From the NCBI GenBank assembly GCA_947057405.1, contig CAMSEJ010000096.1, positions 1 through 8,440 of the forward strand: a DNA stretch of 8,440 nucleotides, written 5' to 3'. The stretch's first letter is position 1. The number at the start of each line of letters is the position of its first letter. This DNA is from an uncultured Roseburia sp. (GTDB taxonomy: Bacteria; Bacillota; Clostridia; Lachnospirales; Lachnospiraceae). Shown one piece after another: positions 6,419 to 8,440 of this stretch. The position numbers and the translations under genes were made by a program. The notes below the pieces were generated by a model, which was given only the letters and a program-made list of their open reading frames with translations, searched no databases and was not told the origin of the DNA.

Positions 6419-7306
6419 TCAAATTTTATGTTCCGCCCGCAGGATCGAAGCGAAAACGGCCTGCGCGGACGAAAGCGGCGCATATTTGCCCGGTAAGCCG
6501 GGACAGGAAAGCGCGGTCACAGAAAGCTCCTTTGCCGCTGCAAAATCGACGCCGCCGGGGGCGGACGCGATATCAAGGACAGCCGTATCGGGCCGGACGC
6601 GGCTTAAGATGTCTTTATTTAACAGCAGGGCGGGAACGGTATTGAAGATAAAATCGTACTCCCGGATTTGCCCGAACAGGTCAGAAAGAGAAAGCGCCTG
6701 ATCCGCAAGGGGAGATGCCTGGCAGATTTCCGCGTCCGGCGCGGCGGCAACGGTGACATAACAGCGCATCCCTTTTAATTTGTCGGCAATCGTGCGCCCG
6801 CAGGTTCCGTAGCCAAGCACCGCGCAGCGGCTTTGATGCAGGTTTTTGGGACTTAGGCGGATGGCTTCGCAGAGTACGCCTTCCGCCGTTGCGATGCTGT
6901 TAAAGTGGGAGAGGGCGGCATCCTTCATAAAATCGAAACAGCGGATGTTTTTGTTTTTGGCAGGGGAGGCAAATTCCTTTGGGATGCATCCCGCCAAAAA
7001 AAGCTGATCCGGCGTAAGATACAGCAGAAGCTGCGTAAGCGGGATGTTTTTTTTGGAGCGGTTCTGGTTTAAAAAAATGCCGTCCCGGCTTAAGGGGATG
7101 GGACAGACGACGCAGGAGGAATGGCTGCACGCGTCTTCTAAGGAAAGGGTGGGGACTGCGCCGGCAAGCTTCGGACAGATTTGCTCCGGAGGACGGCAGA
7201 GGGCGTACTGACAGACGCTATAGCCCGCGCGTACAAGCTCTGCGGTAAGGTATACCTGGCGCAGATCGCCGCCGATTACGGCATAATCGTAGTGGGAAGC
7301 GTTCAT
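6419..7306 (-). CDS. dpaA: Dipicolinate synthase subunit A (SpoVFA)
   Basis: The NAD(P)-binding dehydrogenase-like subunit of dipicolinate synthase, partner of DpaB. The 295-residue length matches B. subtilis SpoVFA (297). It has an N-terminal domain opening with YDYAVIGGDLRQ (6-17) and a second Rossmann fold with the dinucleotide loop GYGTCGR (165-171). Between them is the family-type segment FNSIATAEGVLCEAI (135-149). The C-terminal SAPGGVDF and CPGLPGKYAP stretches are also typical. ATG at 7306 is preceded by AAAGG (7315-7319, - strand), eight bases away, a weaker site than those of its neighbours. It is the first gene of the dpaA-dpaB-asnB operon, and a sigma-K-like promoter lies 34 bases upstream of its ATG. 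Presence of dpaAB marks the organism as a spore former. Confidence 0.95.
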   Translation of the reverse strand: MNASHYDYAVIGGDLRQVYLTAELVRAGYSVCQYALCRPPEQICPKLAGAVPTLSLEDACSHSSCVVCPIPLSRDGIFLNQNRSKKNIPLTQLLLYLTPDQLFLAGCIPKEFASPAKNKNIRCFDFMKDAALSHFNSIATAEGVLCEAIRLSPKNLHQSRCAVLGYGTCGRTIADKLKGMRCYVTVAAAPDAEICQASPLADQALSLSDLFGQIREYDFIFNTVPALLLNKDILSRVRPDTAVLDIASAPGGVDFAAAKELSVTALSCPGLPGKYAPLSSAQAVFASILRAEHKI

Positions 7307-7339
7307 GGAAGAAGCCTTTCGGTGATCTGTGGTTTAGGA

Positions 7340-7368
7340 TATAGTATGCAGGACAAAACGGGAATGTG
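7340..7368 (-). promoter_or_regulatory. Sigma-K-like promoter of dpaA-dpaB-asnB
   Basis: On the - strand, CACA (7368-7365) is followed after 16 bases by CATACTATA (7348-7340). This matches the sigma-K pattern mACm, 15-17 bases, CATAnnnTA at every fixed position. Transcription would start near 7333, giving a leader of about 27 bases. The -10 also fits sigma-E, but no ATA-type sigma-E -35 box sits at about 14 bases. In B. subtilis spoVF is a sigma-K operon, so motif and gene agree. Confidence 0.65.
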
Positions 7369-7389
7369 AGCGGAACGGATTTTTTTGAA

Positions 7390-7432
7390 ATACCCTATTG
7401 CCAAATTCGGGCATTTGTGATACCCTGTTACC
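7390..7432 (+). repeat. Imperfect 13-base direct repeat
   Basis: ATACCCTATTGCC at 7390-7402 and ATACCCTGTTACC at 7420-7432 match at 11 of 13 bases with starts 30 bases apart, near three helical turns. The first copy supplies the -35 box and the second the -10 box of the promoter below. They could be tandem operator sites, or the likeness could be accidental. Confidence 0.45.
7398..7426 (+). promoter_or_regulatory. Candidate promoter of the ABC-F leader
   Basis: TTGCCA (7398-7403) is 5 of 6 to the -35 consensus. After 17 bases comes TACCCT (7421-7426), a weak -10 box preceded by TGA, so it has the extended -10 TGn element. Transcription would start near 7433, about 24 bases before the leader ORF and 230 before the ABC-F start. 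Confidence 0.5.
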
Positions 7433-7456
7433 AGAAGAAACGAGAGAGGTGAAAAG

Positions 7457-7468
7457 ATGGAGAAATAA
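7457..7468 (+). CDS. Three-codon leader ORF, Met-Glu-Lys
   Basis: ATG GAG AAA TAA follows a good ribosome binding site (GAGGTG at 7446-7451, five bases spacing). It sits near the 5' end of the predicted transcript and just ahead of alternative RNA hairpins and a terminator upstream of an ABC-F gene. Upstream ORFs of a few codons in this position act as ribosome-stalling sensors for antibiotic-induced erm and ABC-F genes. The peptide itself would have no function. Being so short, it rests on the ribosome binding site and the context. Confidence 0.5.
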   Translation: MEK

Positions 7469-7472
7469 TCTG

Positions 7473-7570
7473 CTTTTGAAACATGGTTGTCGGTTACCGG
7501 CAGCGCATATGGCGCTGTTTTGATCCATGTTGCCAAAAGTAGGTTATGGGTTCCATATCCTCTCTTTTTT
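7473..7570 (+). promoter_or_regulatory. Predicted transcription attenuator of the ABC-F gene
   Basis: Four segments can pair in two exclusive ways. Default state: CTTTTG (7473-7478) with CAAAAG (7534-7539), and AACATGG (7480-7486) with CCATGTT (7525-7531), with small hairpins 7491-7499 and 7501-7517 inside. That leaves the terminator 7541-7561 free to form. Alternative state: 7522-7529 plus 7532-7534 pairs with 7542-7552 (11 pairs including G-U, loop 7535-7541), taking the left arm of the terminator. A ribosome held at the Lys or stop codon of the leader ORF would cover about 7473-7480, break the first stem and favour the antiterminator. Pairings were worked out by eye; no energies were calculated. 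Confidence 0.6.
7541..7570 (+). terminator. Leader terminator upstream of the ABC-F gene
   Basis: AGG (7541-7543) pairs with CCT (7559-7561) and TATGG (7545-7549) with CCATA (7553-7557), with one T-T mismatch and a three-base loop. TCTCTTTTTT follows and ends in six T. The stem can be lengthened by AAAAG (7535-7539) with CTTTT (7564-7568). It lies about 94 bases before the ABC-F start, so it would cut the transcript short rather than end an upstream gene. Confidence 0.65.
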
Positions 7571-7663
7571 GTGTGCGGAAAAGTCTGTATCAGGAAAAGG
7601 GGGCACTGTGCGAAATCCCGCCTGTTTGGCAGCAGGGAACGGATGAGATAGGAGGAATGCATA
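7571..7663 (+). other. Untranslated leader between terminator and ABC-F start
   Basis: There is no convincing ORF here. A weak hairpin (TCCC 7616-7619 with GGGA 7635-7638, CTG 7622-7624 with CAG 7630-7632) lies about a dozen bases before the ribosome binding site. AGGAGG at 7650-7655 is eight bases before the ATG at 7664 and is not obviously masked. Confidence 0.5.
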
Positions 7664-8425
7664 ATGTCACAGATTCGTGTTTCGGATCTTACGTTCTGCT
7701 ATGAAGGCAGCTTTGCTCCGGTTTTTGAGGGAGTATCCTTTTCGGTTGACACAAACTGGAAATTGGGCTTTATCGGCAGGAACGGAAAAGGGAAAACGAC
7801 GTTTTTAAATCTTTTGCTTGGCAGATATGAATACGATGGACGGATTACATCGTCCGTGCGTTTTGATTATTTTCCGTACCGGGTGACAAAGGAGATGGAG
7901 GAACGGTGTACATCGGACTGGCTTTGGGAGCTTAAGCCCGGGTGTGAGGAATGGCGTGTGCTCTGCGAGATGGCAGAGCTTCATACGCCGGCCGAGCTTT
8001 TATACCGTCCGTTTTCGTCTTTAAGCCACGGGGAGCGGACCCGGGTTTTGCTTGCCGTTTTGTTCTCGGGGGAAAATGAATTTCTGCTGGTGGATGAACC
8101 GACCAATCATCTGGACCGGGAAACCAGGCGGCAGGTCAGGCAGTATTTAAACGGGAAACAGGGATTTATCCTGGTGTCGCACGACAGGGAGCTTCTGGAT
8201 GCCTGTATTGACCATGTCCTGGTCTTAAACCGCCGGTCCATCGAAGTTCAGAGCGGAAATTTTTCTTCCTGGTGGGAAAACAAATGCCGCAGAGATCGGT
8301 TTGTACAGGCGGAAAACGAGAAGCATCTGAAGGAAATTTCCGCGTTAAAGCGGGCTGCCGGTGAAAGCAGGCGGTGGGCGGCGGACAGTGAGCACAGGAA
8401 AATCGGGCGTGATCCGGTGAAGTAG
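7664..8425 (+). CDS. ABC-F ATPase of the Lsa/Vga type, cut by an amber codon
   Basis: ABC-F proteins are soluble twin-ATPase factors that bind the ribosomal E site; the Lsa/Vga branch protects ribosomes from lincosamides, streptogramin A and pleuromutilins. The 253 residues cover the first nucleotide-binding domain: Walker A GRNGKGKT (38-45), signature LSHGE (120-124, usually LSGGE), Walker B LLVDEP with catalytic Glu145, and the SHDRE switch (172-176). The start of the inter-domain linker follows (about 210-253). DTNWKLGFIGRNG (29-41) and RPFSSLS (115-121) are Lsa-like. Full-length members have about 490-520 residues with a second ATPase domain. Here TAG at 8423-8425 interrupts the linker, yet the same frame continues HDRPF, which looks like linker sequence. 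A nonsense mutation or a base error near a contig end are both possible. An attenuator-like leader precedes it. Resistance function is inferred. Confidence 0.85.
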   Translation: MSQIRVSDLTFCYEGSFAPVFEGVSFSVDTNWKLGFIGRNGKGKTTFLNLLLGRYEYDGRITSSVRFDYFPYRVTKEMEERCTSDWLWELKPGCEEWRVLCEMAELHTPAELLYRPFSSLSHGERTRVLLAVLFSGENEFLLVDEPTNHLDRETRRQVRQYLNGKQGFILVSHDRELLDACIDHVLVLNRRSIEVQSGNFSSWWENKCRRDRFVQAENEKHLKEISALKRAAGESRRWAADSEHRKIGRDPVK

Positions 8426-8440
8426 CATGACCGGCCGTTT

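Noticed and set aside
7303..7662. A 119-codon ORF on the - strand filling the dpaA-ABC-F spacer, overlapping the dpaA start as ATGA
   Set aside because: It runs antisense through the ABC-F promoter, leader ORF, hairpins and terminator, and through the dpaA promoter. Its product resembles no family I know and there is no good ribosome binding site. The structured RNA explains the region better.
1..8440. CRISPR array, tRNA or rRNA genes, insertion sequences, phage or defence genes
   Set aside because: I saw no regularly spaced repeats, no tRNA cloverleaf landmarks, no transposase or integrase motifs and no terminal repeats. The only possible accessory gene is the ABC-F gene.

Overview
The window looks like the end of a draft contig from a spore-forming, low-to-mid GC Gram-positive of the class Clostridia, probably Lachnospiraceae-like. 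The grounds are the prp-rpmA-obgE cluster with a cleavable L27 N-terminus, strong AGGAGG ribosome binding sites, dipicolinate synthase genes of sporulation, and an Lsa-like ABC-F protein. Family placement is inference from protein flavour only. The first 45 bases are not genomic: they are Illumina adapter with an index.

Left block (46-3905, + strand) is a conserved ribosome/housekeeping cluster: the 3' end of prp (protease that trims L27), rpmA (L27), a terminator, then obgE, a YhbY-type RNA-binding protein, nadD, yqeK and rsfS. Most of these act in ribosome assembly or silencing, with NAD synthesis (nadD) and Ap4A breakdown (yqeK) embedded. A good sigma-A-like promoter overlaps the end of rpmA and its terminator and could give obgE and the genes after it their own transcript with a structured leader. 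A terminator with seven T closes the block.

Middle block (3961-7306, - strand) is a compact operon read right to left: dpaA (spoVFA), dpaB (spoVFB), asnB. The two Dpa subunits make dipicolinic acid in the mother cell. A glutamine-hydrolysing asparagine synthetase follows 15 bases after dpaB. A very good sigma-K-like promoter lies upstream of dpaA, so asnB is probably a sporulation-associated asparagine synthetase.

Right block (7307-8440, + strand) carries an ABC-F ATPase of the Lsa/Vga type behind a leader with a promoter, a three-codon ORF (Met-Glu-Lys) and mutually exclusive RNA hairpins ending in a terminator. This reads as a ribosome-stalling attenuator, the kind of switch that controls antibiotic-resistance ABC-F genes. 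The ABC-F frame meets an in-frame amber codon in the inter-domain linker, just before the window ends, so it is either truncated or carries a base error.
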